Shown: positions 1-8,498, counted from the stretch's first letter. The stretch: 31,802 nucleotides of DNA from CAZOVB01 sp964583095 (GCA_964583095.1 CAZOVB010000051.1:1-31802), one strand, 5' to 3'. Notes: generated from the letters alone by a model not told the origin. Translations and numbers: made by a program.

Positions 1-959
1 AGCAGGCTGATGGCATGGGGCAGGTCGCAGCCCGGGGCGAGGATAAAGCCTTTTTCCCCTCCGACTTCTATGCACTCGACGGCGTTTCGTTTGGCGTCAT
101 CCTCGCTGCCCAGCAGGAGGACGGTGGTCAGTTGGAGGTTGCCGCCGAAGCTGACATTCCGCTTGAGGCAGACATCGCGGACGAATTCGAGGGGGATGTT
201 CTCGTCGACCGAGACGTTGTTGGGGTTGCACTTGCACATGGCCTCGATGTTCTGCTGGGCGTGGCCACAGACGAAGAAGGAGCTGAGTCCGCCTTCATCC
301 TGAATGGATTGGAACAGCTCGGCAGCAAAGGGGGTTACGAACTGTCGGAACTGGTCGGGCCCGATCTGGCTGGTCATGGGGTCGACGACGGCGATAACGT
401 CGCAGCCTGCCTCGAGGTACATTCGGCTCATGGCCTTTCCGACGTCGCGGCAGAAGGCCATCAGCTCGGTGACCTCGTCGGGCTCGTCGAACATCTTCAT
501 GAAGATGTTGGTGCCCATCAGGTGCAGTGCGAGGGTGAAGGGCCCGGTGATCAGGCCATAGAGGGCCAGGTCTGGATGGGCGGCGCGGATTTTCTCAGCG
601 GCCTGGATGGCCATGCCGATCCGCCCCTGGTCGGCGGTGGGGATCTGTATGTCGGCCAGGGTCTTGCCGTCTTCCAGCGGGTGGGTGGTGACGGCGGGTG
701 GGTTGTCCTTTGCCCAGGCCAGTTGGCAGCCCAAGGCCTCGGCTTCGACCTGGAGATCGAAGAGGACCGGCAGGCCGTCGGGGTCGTAGAGCTGGACGGC
801 CTTGTCGGCGCCTTTTGCGATGAGGTCTGCATCTTTGAGGAAGGTTTCGGCGTCGACATCGATGAGTTTTCCACCGTGGCAGCCCACGAAGGGGACCCAG
901 GGGATACGGTCGGTGGATTCCAGTGCGAAAGCCTTGGCGATGCGCTCTTTGCCGGTCAT
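1..959 (-). CDS. URO-D/MtaA-family protein (partial, 3' end outside window)
   Basis: The frame starts at an ATG at 959 and stays open to the left edge, giving 319 residues with the C-terminus missing. The N-terminus (MTGKERIAKAF...DRIPWVPF) and the later ITGPFT, GCDVIAVVDP and PGCDLP segments fit the uroporphyrinogen decarboxylase fold. The best subfamily match is the cobamide methyltransferase-like branch (MtaA/MtbA/CmuA) rather than true HemE. In MtaA/MtbA a zinc that activates the thiol acceptor is held by an HxCG motif and a later Cys. Here the motif reads FVCGH (Cys231) and the later Cys is kept (Cys311 in PGCDLP), but the usual His is Phe229. A GGAG-like ribosome site lies about 10 bases upstream. 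It is a lone gene on this strand in the window. Substrate is unknown; a corrinoid-linked methyl transfer is inferred from the family only. Confidence 0.88.
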   Translation of the reverse strand, partial: MTGKERIAKAFALESTDRIPWVPFVGCHGGKLIDVDAETFLKDADLIAKGADKAVQLYDPDGLPVLFDLQVEAEALGCQLAWAKDNPPAVTTHPLEDGKTLADIQIPTADQGRIGMAIQAAEKIRAAHPDLALYGLITGPFTLALHLMGTNIFMKMFDEPDEVTELMAFCRDVGKAMSRMYLEAGCDVIAVVDPMTSQIGPDQFRQFVTPFAAELFQSIQDEGGLSSFFVCGHAQQNIEAMCKCNPNNVSVDENIPLEFVRDVCLKRNVSFGGNLQLTTVLLLGSEDDAKRNAVECIEVGGEKGFILAPGCDLPHAISL

Positions 960-1338
960 GTTTTTACTCTTTCTCCAGGAGCACAAGACAACCACCCGGT
1001 GGTGTTCTGTCTCCGGGGTGGTTGTGCGGGGACATTCGGCCCGGTGAAACGGCGGAAAGGGCCGTTGCATCAAGCTACTGCAGTTTCCCAGAGTAGCGGA
1101 TTCCCGGCCAGCGGCAATGTGAAATGGACGCAAGGTTTTGTCAATTCGTGTCCGGCGAGAGTCTCGCTGGGCCCGAAGGGCCAGGAGCCTGTCTTCCACT
1201 CGGGTCGCAATACCCTCCCCCGCGAGATGACGGGAGAGAAGAAAGACGGGATCCCCTCCGCCTTGGCCATGCTGCTGGTTTTTGAGGGCGGGAGCCGATA
1301 GTCTCGATGACGATCTGCCTCTTTCTGAAAGGGTCTGC
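960..1338. other. Intergenic region between divergent genes (URO-D-like and CocE-like)
   Basis: This 379-base stretch separates two divergently read genes and must hold both promoters. The only clear structure is the inverted repeat at 988-1025. I see no RNA gene, no convincing small ORF with a ribosome site and no strong -35/-10 pair. Confidence 0.6.
988..1025 (-). promoter_or_regulatory. Inverted repeat in leader of URO-D-like gene
   Basis: The arms ACAACCACCC (988-997) and GGGTGGTTGT (1016-1025) are perfect 10-base complements around an 18-base loop. Two further GC pairs form if one base is bulged. The repeat sits 29 bases upstream of the URO-D-like start on the minus strand and has no T-run, so it is not a standard terminator. 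It could be an operator or a leader hairpin. Confidence 0.4.
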
Positions 1339-3081
1339 ATGAACCGACGGCTTCTGATAATGCTTCTGGCTGGAATCGTGCTGGCCCAGACGTCCCACAG
1401 CCAGGCCGGCGAGCCCTCTTCGCAGAACGATCCGCTGCTAAAGGAATACTTCCGAAAGTATCCCGAGGCGGACACCGACGCCGACGGCGTGCTGAGCAAG
1501 TGGGAATACCAGGCCCATCTTCCCCCGGAGTTCTTCAAGGATATCCAGGGGACGAGGACAAACCACATGCTGGCGATGCGCGACGGGGTGAAGCTGGCCA
1601 CGGAGGTGTTTCTTCCTCCCGGCCAAGGCAAGCGGCCTACGGTTCTGATCCGCACCGGATACGGACGATTGACGGTGGGGCGCTATGCGGCGGACTGGAT
1701 CCGGAAAGGCTGCGCGGTCGTTACGCAGGATCCCCGCGGGGACGGTGCCAGCCAGGGCAAACAGCAGGTGCGGAACACCAACGGCTTCCCGTTTGAAATA
1801 CCGGACACCTACGACACCATCGACTGGATCAGCAAGCAGCCCTGGTCCAATGGCCGCGTCGGGACCGTCGGCGGCTCGGGCCATGGAATGCCCGCGACGC
1901 TGGGCAAGTGGAACGCTCATCCGGCGTTTGTCTACAGCGCGACCAACAACTCCGTGGGACACTGGATGCACTGGCAGTTTCACAACGGCGTCCGGCGCAA
2001 GACCTACGGATGGCTCAACGCCTTCAGTCGGGATGTCGAAAGCCGGACGCCCACGACGATGCCGTGGGACTGGCGGCCCTGGCGGGAGAGAATTCGCCGG
2101 TATGCCAGGGAGCAGGAGTTCGTCTTTGTCATGACGGGTGGATGGTACGATCCTTTTCTGGCCGGCGACCTGGAGGCCTTCGAGGCCCTTCAGGACACCG
2201 GCAGGGCGTATGTCACGATCGGCCCCCGCGGCCATGGGGGCATCGCCGGGCTTAAACCCGTCGCCCGCGAGACGCGACACGAGCAGCACCGGAGAGCACC
2301 CAGCCCGCCGGAGATGCTTACGGTCCTTCGCGAGGGGCTGGGCAAACCGCAGCAGTCGGTCCTGCGCTATTATCTGATGGGGGACGTGCGGGATCCCAAG
2401 GCTCCGGGCAACGTCTGGCGCAACACCGGCGTCTGGCCCGTGAAGCACGAGAAAGTCCGGTGGTACCTGGTGGACCAGGCAGGGCTTTCCAGAGACAGAC
2501 CCGAGGGCAGCGGAAGCAGGAGCTTTCGATACGATCCCCGCGATGCGGCCCCTTCGCTGGGGGGACACTACCGCTGGGCGGGGGATGCATCGGGGCCTTT
2601 CGACCAGCGCCCCCTTCTGAAGCGCAAAGATACCGTGCTCTTCGCTTCCCAGGAACTTACCGAACCGTTCATCATCACCGGGCCCATGCAGGCGAGAGTC
2701 GTCTTCAGCACCAGCGTGGAGGATACGACGATCGTGCTCAAGCTCATCGATATCTATCCCGACGGCTATCATGCGCTGGTTCGGGAGACGGCCGGCATGG
2801 CACGCTACCACCAGGGATGGGCCAGTCCGGGCACACCGGTCAAGCCCGGCAAGCAATACGCGCTGGAGCTGGATTTTGGCTCCACGGCCTATGCCTTTGC
2901 CAAGGGACATCGACTGGCACTGCTGATAACCGGCTCGTCCGACCCGGCTTACCAGGTGCACCCCAACCGGTTCTGGCCTGTGGAATCCCTCGACGATGCT
3001 CCCGTGGCCGAAACGACCATCCACACCGGCTCGGAGGGAACGTGGATCGCCCTGCCGGAAGTGCAGGACGACGGCTACTGA
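1339..3081 (+). CDS. Secreted CocE/NonD-family alpha/beta hydrolase with EF-hand loop
   Basis: The protein has 580 residues. I chose the ATG at 1339 over an upstream in-frame TTG at 1282 because it begins a clean signal peptide (MNRRLLIMLLAGIVLAQ, cleaved near residues 21-24) and has AAAGGG just upstream. Residues 45-56 (DTDADGVLSKWE) form a full EF-hand calcium loop. The hydrolase core carries RTGYGR (Tyr108, oxyanion), the nucleophile motif GGSGHG (Ser180), GGWYDPF for the acid and GPRGHGG for the catalytic His. The C-terminal third is the jelly-roll domain of X-Pro dipeptidyl peptidase/CocE enzymes. The family cleaves acyl esters, amides or X-Pro peptides; the substrate here is unknown. 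The usual Tyr after the nucleophile (GxSYxG) is Gly181. It converges on the ABC exporter gene, with 34 bases between. Confidence 0.9.
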   Translation: MNRRLLIMLLAGIVLAQTSHSQAGEPSSQNDPLLKEYFRKYPEADTDADGVLSKWEYQAHLPPEFFKDIQGTRTNHMLAMRDGVKLATEVFLPPGQGKRPTVLIRTGYGRLTVGRYAADWIRKGCAVVTQDPRGDGASQGKQQVRNTNGFPFEIPDTYDTIDWISKQPWSNGRVGTVGGSGHGMPATLGKWNAHPAFVYSATNNSVGHWMHWQFHNGVRRKTYGWLNAFSRDVESRTPTTMPWDWRPWRERIRRYAREQEFVFVMTGGWYDPFLAGDLEAFEALQDTGRAYVTIGPRGHGGIAGLKPVARETRHEQHRRAPSPPEMLTVLREGLGKPQQSVLRYYLMGDVRDPKAPGNVWRNTGVWPVKHEKVRWYLVDQAGLSRDRPEGSGSRSFRYDPRDAAPSLGGHYRWAGDASGPFDQRPLLKRKDTVLFASQELTEPFIITGPMQARVVFSTSVEDTTIVLKLIDIYPDGYHALVRETAGMARYHQGWASPGTPVKPGKQYALELDFGSTAYAFAKGHRLALLITGSSDPAYQVHPNRFWPVESLDDAPVAETTIHTGSEGTWIALPEVQDDGY

Positions 3082-3115
3082 TCGCCGGGTTGGGCTGCCG
3101 CTGGGACGGGAATCG

Positions 3116-5371
3116 TTACAGGGCCATGATCGACTGCATTTCGCCCTGCATTCGCAGGAGCTTGGCGTAGAGGCCGTCTTCTTTCTCGGTGAGTTGCTCG
3201 TGGGTGCCTTGCTCGACGATTCGGCCCTCTTCGAGAATGACCAGGCGGTTGGCCTTTCGCAGCGTGCTCAGACGGTGGGCGATGGCGATGGTTGTTCGCG
3301 ACTCGATCAGTCGATCCAGGGCTTCCTGGATGAGCTTCTCGGTCTCGGTGTCCACGCTGCTGGTCGCCTCGTCGAGAATCAGGATCTGCGGGTTGTTCAG
3401 AATCGCCCGGGCAATGCTGATCCGCTGCCTCTCGCCGCCCGAGAGGCTCTGGCCCCGCTCGCCCACCAGCGTGTCGTAGCCGTCGGGGAAGCCTACGATG
3501 AAGTCATGAGCGTTGGCTGCCCGGGCCGAGGAAATGATCTGGTCCAGCGTGGCGTCGGGGTTGCCGTAGGCGATGTTCTCTGCCACGGTTCCATGGAAGA
3601 GGAAGGGCTCCTGGAGGACCACGCCGATCTTCCTTCGCAGGCTCTCGATGTCGTAGTCGCGCAGATCGACGTCGTCGATGCGGATGCGTCCCTGGAGGGG
3701 ATCGTAGAAACGGCAGATCAGGTTGGTCAGGGTCGTCTTGCCCCCGCCGGAGGGCCCGGCCAGGCCGATCATCTCCCCCGGCTGGATGGTCAGGTTCACG
3801 TCCTTGAGCACGCGCCGTACGCCGTCGTAGCTGAAGCTGACGTTCTTGAGCTCGATCTTGCCGGTGAGCTTCTCGGGATCGTTGGCTTCTCTCGGGGTGT
3901 AGATGGAGGGCTCGGTGTCCAGGATTTCGAAGATGCGCTGGGCGCTGGTCGCGGCCCGGTTGAACATTTCATCCATGTGGGCGATCATGTGGATCGGCCT
4001 CATGAACAGGCCCAGGTAGCCGGTAAAGGCGATCAGCGTTCCCAGTTGCAGGTTGCCCTCGATGGCCCAGTAGCCTCCCAGCAGCCAGATGACCAGCAGG
4101 CTGATCTGGCTGCAGAGCAGCATGGCCGGGCCGAACGTGGAGTAGTTGGTGATGTACCGCATCTCTTCGTCGCAGACGGCTGCGTTTTTCTGCCCGAAGC
4201 GGTCGACCTCGCGTTGTTCCTGGCTGAATGCCTTGATCACCCGCACGCCGGGCAGGGCGTCTGCCACCACGGCTGTCATCGCCGACCAGCGGTGCCACAT
4301 CCGCCGGAAGATCCGATGCATGTTCTTGTGGAACACCACCATCAGCAGCAACATGATGGGCATGGGAAGCAGTACGAACAGGGCCAGCTTCCAGTGCAGC
4401 ACGAACATGGCCACGCCGATGCCCACGATGGTCAGGAAGCTGACAATGACCTCGATCATCGATCGGGAGACGAAACGCCAGATCCGGTCCGAGTCGGTCG
4501 TTACCCGCGTGACCAGCGAGCCGGTCTGCTTCTTGGAAAAGAACGACAGCGACAGCCGGTGCAGGTGATGGTAGACGCGGTTTCGGATGTCCCGGCTGAT
4601 GCGGGTCCCCATCCGGAAGACCAGCCGGGCCTGGAGCATCTGGCCCAAGGCGGTTATGACCACCAGACCTCCCATCAGCGATACGTAGAACACGACGACG
4701 TCGAAATTCCCGCCTCGAATGCCGTCATCTACCAGCGGCTTGGTCAGGCCGGGCATGGCCACGCCGATCGCGGTCATGACGATCGCAACCATCAGGCCGC
4801 CCAGCGCACGCATCTTGTAAGGGCGGATAAAATCAAGAAGCCGCCAGAGGATTGTCCGTCGCGACATGCAGGCCGGGCAGTTCTCCGCCCAGGTGGGGAT
4901 GACCCGGTTGCACTTTTCGCAGCGGAGTTTCTTCTCGTCGTCGGCGGGGGGCTCTTCGGCCTCTTCGAGGCTTTGGCCCTCGATGAGCCGCTCGAGCTGG
5001 CGATGCAGCCTGGCCATGGCCCGGGCGTGGCGAAGCGTATAGCGGTACTCGGCCAGGAGTTGCCCCTTGCAGATAAGGCGAAGCAGGCTCATCCCCAGGC
5101 CTTCGACGATTTCGGCATCGCTGATCCCGGTCGTTTCGTGCCAGGTCTCTTTCCAGGAATCCCCCTCCCGGTGGAAGTAGCCGACGGCGTCGTGGCTCAA
5201 GACCAGATAGCCTTCGGTGTAGTCGCCGTGGGGATCGACATCCACTCCAGCAGAGACGAGAACGTCTTCCGGATTCAGGCGGGACTCCAACTGGGAGAGC
5301 ACAGGAGCGGGAAGGATTGCAAGGGGGTCCTCACGGGCGTTGTTTTCATTGGGTTGGGTTGTCTGGCTCAT
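3116..5371 (-). CDS. ABC exporter (MsbA-like half transporter) with N-terminal zinc ribbon
   Basis: This 751-residue fused permease-ATPase should work as a homodimer exporting lipid or hydrophobic substrates. Six membrane segments lie at about 187-207, 225-245, 303-325, 330-348, 413-433 and 445-465. The ATPase has Walker A GPSGGGKTT (539-547), signature LSGGERQR (643-650), Walker B ILILDEA (663-669) and the switch His699. Typical MsbA-like proteins are near 580-600 residues. The excess here is an N-terminal domain of about 170 residues: a beta-rich part (about 35-70, resembling a PH-like domain by eye), a charged helical part, and a CxxC-x10-CxxC zinc ribbon (Cys151, 154, 165, 168) just before the first membrane helix. 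Lipid A flipping is possible because lpxK is nearby, but that is inference. A 201-base gap separates it from the upstream cyclase gene. Confidence 0.95.
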   Translation of the reverse strand: MSQTTQPNENNAREDPLAILPAPVLSQLESRLNPEDVLVSAGVDVDPHGDYTEGYLVLSHDAVGYFHREGDSWKETWHETTGISDAEIVEGLGMSLLRLICKGQLLAEYRYTLRHARAMARLHRQLERLIEGQSLEEAEEPPADDEKKLRCEKCNRVIPTWAENCPACMSRRTILWRLLDFIRPYKMRALGGLMVAIVMTAIGVAMPGLTKPLVDDGIRGGNFDVVVFYVSLMGGLVVITALGQMLQARLVFRMGTRISRDIRNRVYHHLHRLSLSFFSKKQTGSLVTRVTTDSDRIWRFVSRSMIEVIVSFLTIVGIGVAMFVLHWKLALFVLLPMPIMLLLMVVFHKNMHRIFRRMWHRWSAMTAVVADALPGVRVIKAFSQEQREVDRFGQKNAAVCDEEMRYITNYSTFGPAMLLCSQISLLVIWLLGGYWAIEGNLQLGTLIAFTGYLGLFMRPIHMIAHMDEMFNRAATSAQRIFEILDTEPSIYTPREANDPEKLTGKIELKNVSFSYDGVRRVLKDVNLTIQPGEMIGLAGPSGGGKTTLTNLICRFYDPLQGRIRIDDVDLRDYDIESLRRKIGVVLQEPFLFHGTVAENIAYGNPDATLDQIISSARAANAHDFIVGFPDGYDTLVGERGQSLSGGERQRISIARAILNNPQILILDEATSSVDTETEKLIQEALDRLIESRTTIAIAHRLSTLRKANRLVILEEGRIVEQGTHEQLTEKEDGLYAKLLRMQGEMQSIMAL

Positions 5372-5410
5372 CGGTTCGCGGTTCGTTTCTGGGATGAGGG
5401 GTACGTGTGT

Positions 5411-5429
5411 CCGGGATCGCAGGTCCCGG
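5411..5429 (-). other. Hairpin in leader of ABC exporter gene
   Basis: The arms CCGGGA (5411-5416) and TCCCGG (5424-5429) form a perfect 6-base stem with a 7-base loop, 40 bases upstream of the exporter start. There is no T-run. It may be a leader structure; the function is unknown. Confidence 0.3.
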
Positions 5430-5501
5430 CCATGTGCGGATCTACGTTACCAGTCTATCCGATTCCGGCGCCAAGCAAAGCTTTTCACGCGGCGGCTTAG
5501 T

Positions 5502-5525
5502 GAAAGTCCCGAGGGCAGGACTTTC
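5502..5525 (-). other. Hairpin downstream of cyclase gene
   Basis: GAAAGTCC (5502-5509) pairs perfectly with GGACTTTC (5518-5525), giving an 8-base stem 47 bases past the cyclase stop codon. It lacks a T-run on either strand, so it is at most a weak or factor-assisted terminator or an mRNA 3' end structure. A 10-base direct repeat, CCCGACATTC, lies between it and the stop (5536-5545 and 5552-5561). Confidence 0.35.
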
Positions 5526-5572
5526 CAGCCTCGGCCCCGACATTCTTCGGGCCCGACATTCACAGATGCTGT

Positions 5573-8350
5573 TCACTGGCCTTTCTGTCTGAGCTCGATG
5601 ATGTCGGGCACGTCGCTGCCTGGCGGGGATTCATCGCTCTGCCTGGCCCAGTCCCTCAGGATCCGACAGGGCGTATCTTCGGGAAACTTCCTGCAAAGAC
5701 GATCGAAGGCTTCGGCGGCTTTGCTGTGTTGGTGTTGGTCGTGCAGTTGGAAGGCCTCGGTGAATTCCAGAGCCAGCTGCAGAATCTCCGGGCTGCACTG
5801 GCTGCGTCTGCCCAGAAGGTTCCAGACACGTACCGGCTCCTGTCTGCCGACGACCCGGATGGGCCCCAGGGGGCGGGCCAGGAAGTCCTCGTTCTGTCGG
5901 ATGGCCTGTTGATAGGTGTCGTCTGCCACCAGGTTTCGCGTCCCCAGCAGCTTGGAAGCGCCCTCCAGGCGGGAGGCCAGGTTGACCGCGTCGCCAATGG
6001 CTGAGATATCCCATCGCCGGCTCGATCCGCAGTTGCCGATCATTACCTCCCCGCCGGCCAGACCGATCCGGCAGTGCAGGTCGGTCTCGATGCCCAGGCG
6101 CCCGGGCAATTCACGGGAGAAGGCCTCGAGTTCGCTGCAGCAGTCCAGGGCGGCCTGGACTGCTCGGCGGGGGTGGTCTTCCCAGGCGACCGGGGCTCCG
6201 AACATGGCGAAGACCCCGTCGCCGAGGAATTTGTTGAGGTACCCGCCGTTGCGCTGTTCGATGATATCGGTGGCCCGGTCGAATACCTCATTGAGGATTT
6301 CCACCGCCCGGCGTTCGCCGATCTTCTCCACCAGCCCGGTAAATCCGTGCAGATCGGAGAAGAAGAAGGTCCCGCACCGCCGTTCTCCACCCCCCAGGCG
6401 GGCGATATCAGGATTCTCCAGCAGCCGATCGACCATCGTGGCGGAGATTGCGTTGGAGAACATGGCCCGGATGCGCCGCTTCTCCCGCTCTTCGGTCAAC
6501 TCCCGGTAGACCGTCACGAACACGAAACCCAGAAACGCCCCCGAGGCCGGCGAAACCAACGCCATGCGGATACCGTTCCAGGCGAAAAGCACGTAAGCAT
6601 TGAAGAGGATGTAGAGGCCTATCAGGGCCGAGACCAGCCCCCCCGCCCAGAGCACGGGGAGCCGCACGCTGATCCCGACGGCCAGCAGGCCGAGAATCAG
6701 AATTACCGCCAGGTCCCACCTCAGTCCCGGATGACGGATGAAGTCTCCCCGGGTGATGGCGCTGAAGAGATTGGCATGGACGTACACGCCGGGCAGTCGT
6801 CGGGTGGAAGGGGTCGGCACGAAATCGCCCAGGGTGGTGGCTTCGGCGCCGATCAGACAGACCTTGCCCTCCACGTGCTTTCGCAGGTCAGCCAGTTGCA
6901 ACTGGATTTCCCTGCCAATGAGGCGGTTGGACTCCTCGGTCTGCTCGATGCGCCCCAGCAGGGCTTCGATCTCCAGGCGGGTCGGGTCTTCCGGGGCCAG
7001 TCCCTGCAGGTAGAAGGGGTCCGACAATTCGCCGGCCAGGGATTCGATCCGTTCCTGAATCTGTCGGATCTGCTCACGGATCGGTTCCAGCGGCCCTGTT
7101 GCCTGGGGCTGATAGAGCATCTTCCTCTGGAGTTGCAGGCTCTGTTGGTCCCGGCGCTGCTCGAGCTTGCGGAGTCGGGAGAAGGCTGCGAGCAGTTCCT
7201 GCTGGTCGAGCTTGTCGGCCAGGTCTTCCTGGAGCAGGCGGCGATAGCGAAGATTACGCTGCAATGCCTGGCGGTTCAGATAGATGATGCCGGGTCGGGC
7301 CAAGGAGATCTTTGCCGGGTCGGGGAAATCTTCGTGGCGAATCCAGGGCACGAGGATCTGCCCCTGGGAGTCGACGGGGATCCGAAGGGTCGGCCGGCCA
7401 GGCTGCTGGAGCACGATGCTTCCGGGCTGGGACCGGATGCGACAGGGGGCTTGGTGGGTCTTCTCCAGGTACGACCCGGCCAGGGCCAGGCCCATTTGGA
7501 GGAAGCATTTGTTGCTTTGGGAATCGGCCATCACGAGGGGCATGCGTCGCAGCTTGCCGTCCTCGTCGGGAAAGAAGTTGACAAAGCCGACCGCATCGGC
7601 TTGCTGGAGGAACCTTTCCAGGGCGCCGGTGGGACGTCCCGCGCGGCAATCGAGATGCCCGAAAGCATCGACCGGAAGGGCCAGGCGGCTTCGGAGCTTC
7701 TGGAGGGAGCGGGCGTACAGGTAGAGTTGAGCCAGGTCCTTGCCGTCCATCTCCTGACCGGATTCTTCCAGGAGCTTTCGGGCCTGTTCGAGCGAGGCCT
7801 GGGGTTGCTTGTGCAGGAGGCGAACCAGCCGAGTTGCTTTTGGCCCGATTCGCAGCCTGGACTGGGTCGGGTTCATAACGACCGGCAGCAGCAACGGGTC
7901 GGGCCTGGCCAGGGCTTCCTGGAGTTCCTGGTCGTCAAAAACGGGCCTGGGAGTCCCCAGGCCGACGAAATGTTCCCCCGGATCATAAACGTCCCAGCGA
8001 TCCGAGATGTATCGGACCTCCTGGGGGTCGGGCAGGAGGATGTCCAGTGCGACGATGGAGCTTCCCGCATCGGCCAGGGCCTGGATCACACCGGCCTGGG
8101 TGCGTCGAGGCCAGGGCCAGCGACCCAGCGTCTCCAGGGAGGTATCGTCCAGCAGGAGCAGTCGCAGCTCGTCGCTGAGCTGCGTCTGGGAGGTGATTCG
8201 GTAGCGTAGATCCAGGGAGAGTTCTTCCCATCGGGTGTCCAGGCCGAGGGCGTGAGCGGCTGCGAAGAACACGACGATGCCGGCGCCCAGGATCAGGGCG
8301 GTGAGAAACCGCATGCGGGATCTGCCGATTTTTCTGGCCATGTCCTCCAT
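5573..8350 (-). CDS. CHASE2-domain adenylate/guanylate cyclase (class III)
   Basis: This 925-residue membrane sensor should make cyclic nucleotide in the cytoplasm in response to a periplasmic signal. One helix (about 15-34) precedes a periplasmic CHASE2 domain (about 40-540), followed by three membrane helices (about 545-563, 567-590, 597-615). The cyclase domain (about 655-795) keeps both metal aspartates (SDLHGF Asp666; LGDG Asp711), the substrate Lys707 and the transition-state pair Asn790/Arg794. The residue that is usually Asp or Thr for base selection is Ser783, so I would guess cAMP but cannot be sure. A charged, coiled-coil-like stretch (about 365-490) is inserted in the CHASE2 domain, and the C-terminus (about 855-900) has a TPR-like helical pair. 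The start is uncertain: a second ATG at 8341 has GGAGG just before it, and the first has no clear ribosome site. Confidence 0.94.
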   Translation of the reverse strand: MEDMARKIGRSRMRFLTALILGAGIVVFFAAAHALGLDTRWEELSLDLRYRITSQTQLSDELRLLLLDDTSLETLGRWPWPRRTQAGVIQALADAGSSIVALDILLPDPQEVRYISDRWDVYDPGEHFVGLGTPRPVFDDQELQEALARPDPLLLPVVMNPTQSRLRIGPKATRLVRLLHKQPQASLEQARKLLEESGQEMDGKDLAQLYLYARSLQKLRSRLALPVDAFGHLDCRAGRPTGALERFLQQADAVGFVNFFPDEDGKLRRMPLVMADSQSNKCFLQMGLALAGSYLEKTHQAPCRIRSQPGSIVLQQPGRPTLRIPVDSQGQILVPWIRHEDFPDPAKISLARPGIIYLNRQALQRNLRYRRLLQEDLADKLDQQELLAAFSRLRKLEQRRDQQSLQLQRKMLYQPQATGPLEPIREQIRQIQERIESLAGELSDPFYLQGLAPEDPTRLEIEALLGRIEQTEESNRLIGREIQLQLADLRKHVEGKVCLIGAEATTLGDFVPTPSTRRLPGVYVHANLFSAITRGDFIRHPGLRWDLAVILILGLLAVGISVRLPVLWAGGLVSALIGLYILFNAYVLFAWNGIRMALVSPASGAFLGFVFVTVYRELTEEREKRRIRAMFSNAISATMVDRLLENPDIARLGGGERRCGTFFFSDLHGFTGLVEKIGERRAVEILNEVFDRATDIIEQRNGGYLNKFLGDGVFAMFGAPVAWEDHPRRAVQAALDCCSELEAFSRELPGRLGIETDLHCRIGLAGGEVMIGNCGSSRRWDISAIGDAVNLASRLEGASKLLGTRNLVADDTYQQAIRQNEDFLARPLGPIRVVGRQEPVRVWNLLGRRSQCSPEILQLALEFTEAFQLHDQHQHSKAAEAFDRLCRKFPEDTPCRILRDWARQSDESPPGSDVPDIIELRQKGQ

Positions 8351-8432
8351 TTTACGCCAAGAGCGGGACTTACATCGACAGGAATTCGTCTCTTTTGAGG
8401 GTTTACACCTAGGCAGTTTTTGCGCGCTGTTT

Positions 8433-8438
8433 TACAAT
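8433..8438 (+). promoter_or_regulatory. Candidate -10 box of first PEP-CTERM gene
   Basis: TACAAT differs from the sigma-70 consensus at one base. No good -35 box is found at 16-18 bases upstream (the region reads near TAGGCA). If used, transcription would start near 8445 and give an 80-odd-base leader containing the two hairpins at 8459-8498. Confidence 0.35.
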
Positions 8439-8458
8439 GGATCTCACATGGAGGAATC

Positions 8459-8498
8459 GGGGGCCCAGAGCCCCCAACATCTGCCTGTGGAAACAGGC
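8459..8498 (+). promoter_or_regulatory. Two tandem leader hairpins upstream of first PEP-CTERM gene
   Basis: Hairpin 1 pairs 8459-8464 (GGGGGC) with 8470-8475 (GCCCCC) around a 5-base loop. Hairpin 2 pairs 8483-8488 (GCCTGT) with 8493-8498 (ACAGGC) around a GGAA tetraloop of the GNRA type. They lie between the putative transcription start and the AGGAG ribosome site. Neither has a T-run. They could be a cis-regulatory or stabilising 5' element; I do not recognise a known riboswitch class. Confidence 0.45.

Noticed and set aside
15..1301. Long plus-strand open frame over the left edge
   Set aside because: It is antisense to the URO-D-like gene, whose minus-strand translation shows clear family motifs. 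The plus-strand protein is acidic, Gly/Val-rich and without recognisable domains.
1438..3024. Long minus-strand open frame opposite the CocE-like gene
   Set aside because: The plus strand has the signal peptide and all hydrolase motifs; the minus-strand translation is a His/Pro/Arg-rich shadow.
2996..5500. 834-residue plus-strand open frame opposite the ABC exporter
   Set aside because: It is His/Asp/Gln-rich and motif-free; the minus strand encodes a complete exporter.
5536..5561. 10-base direct repeat CCCGACATTC as a possible regulator site or attachment site
   Set aside because: Only two copies, in a gap between two minus-strand genes, with no integrase or promoter element next to them.
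6074..8209. 711-residue plus-strand open frame opposite the CHASE2 cyclase
   Set aside because: Shadow frame caused by GC-rich codon bias; the cyclase residues are intact on the minus strand.
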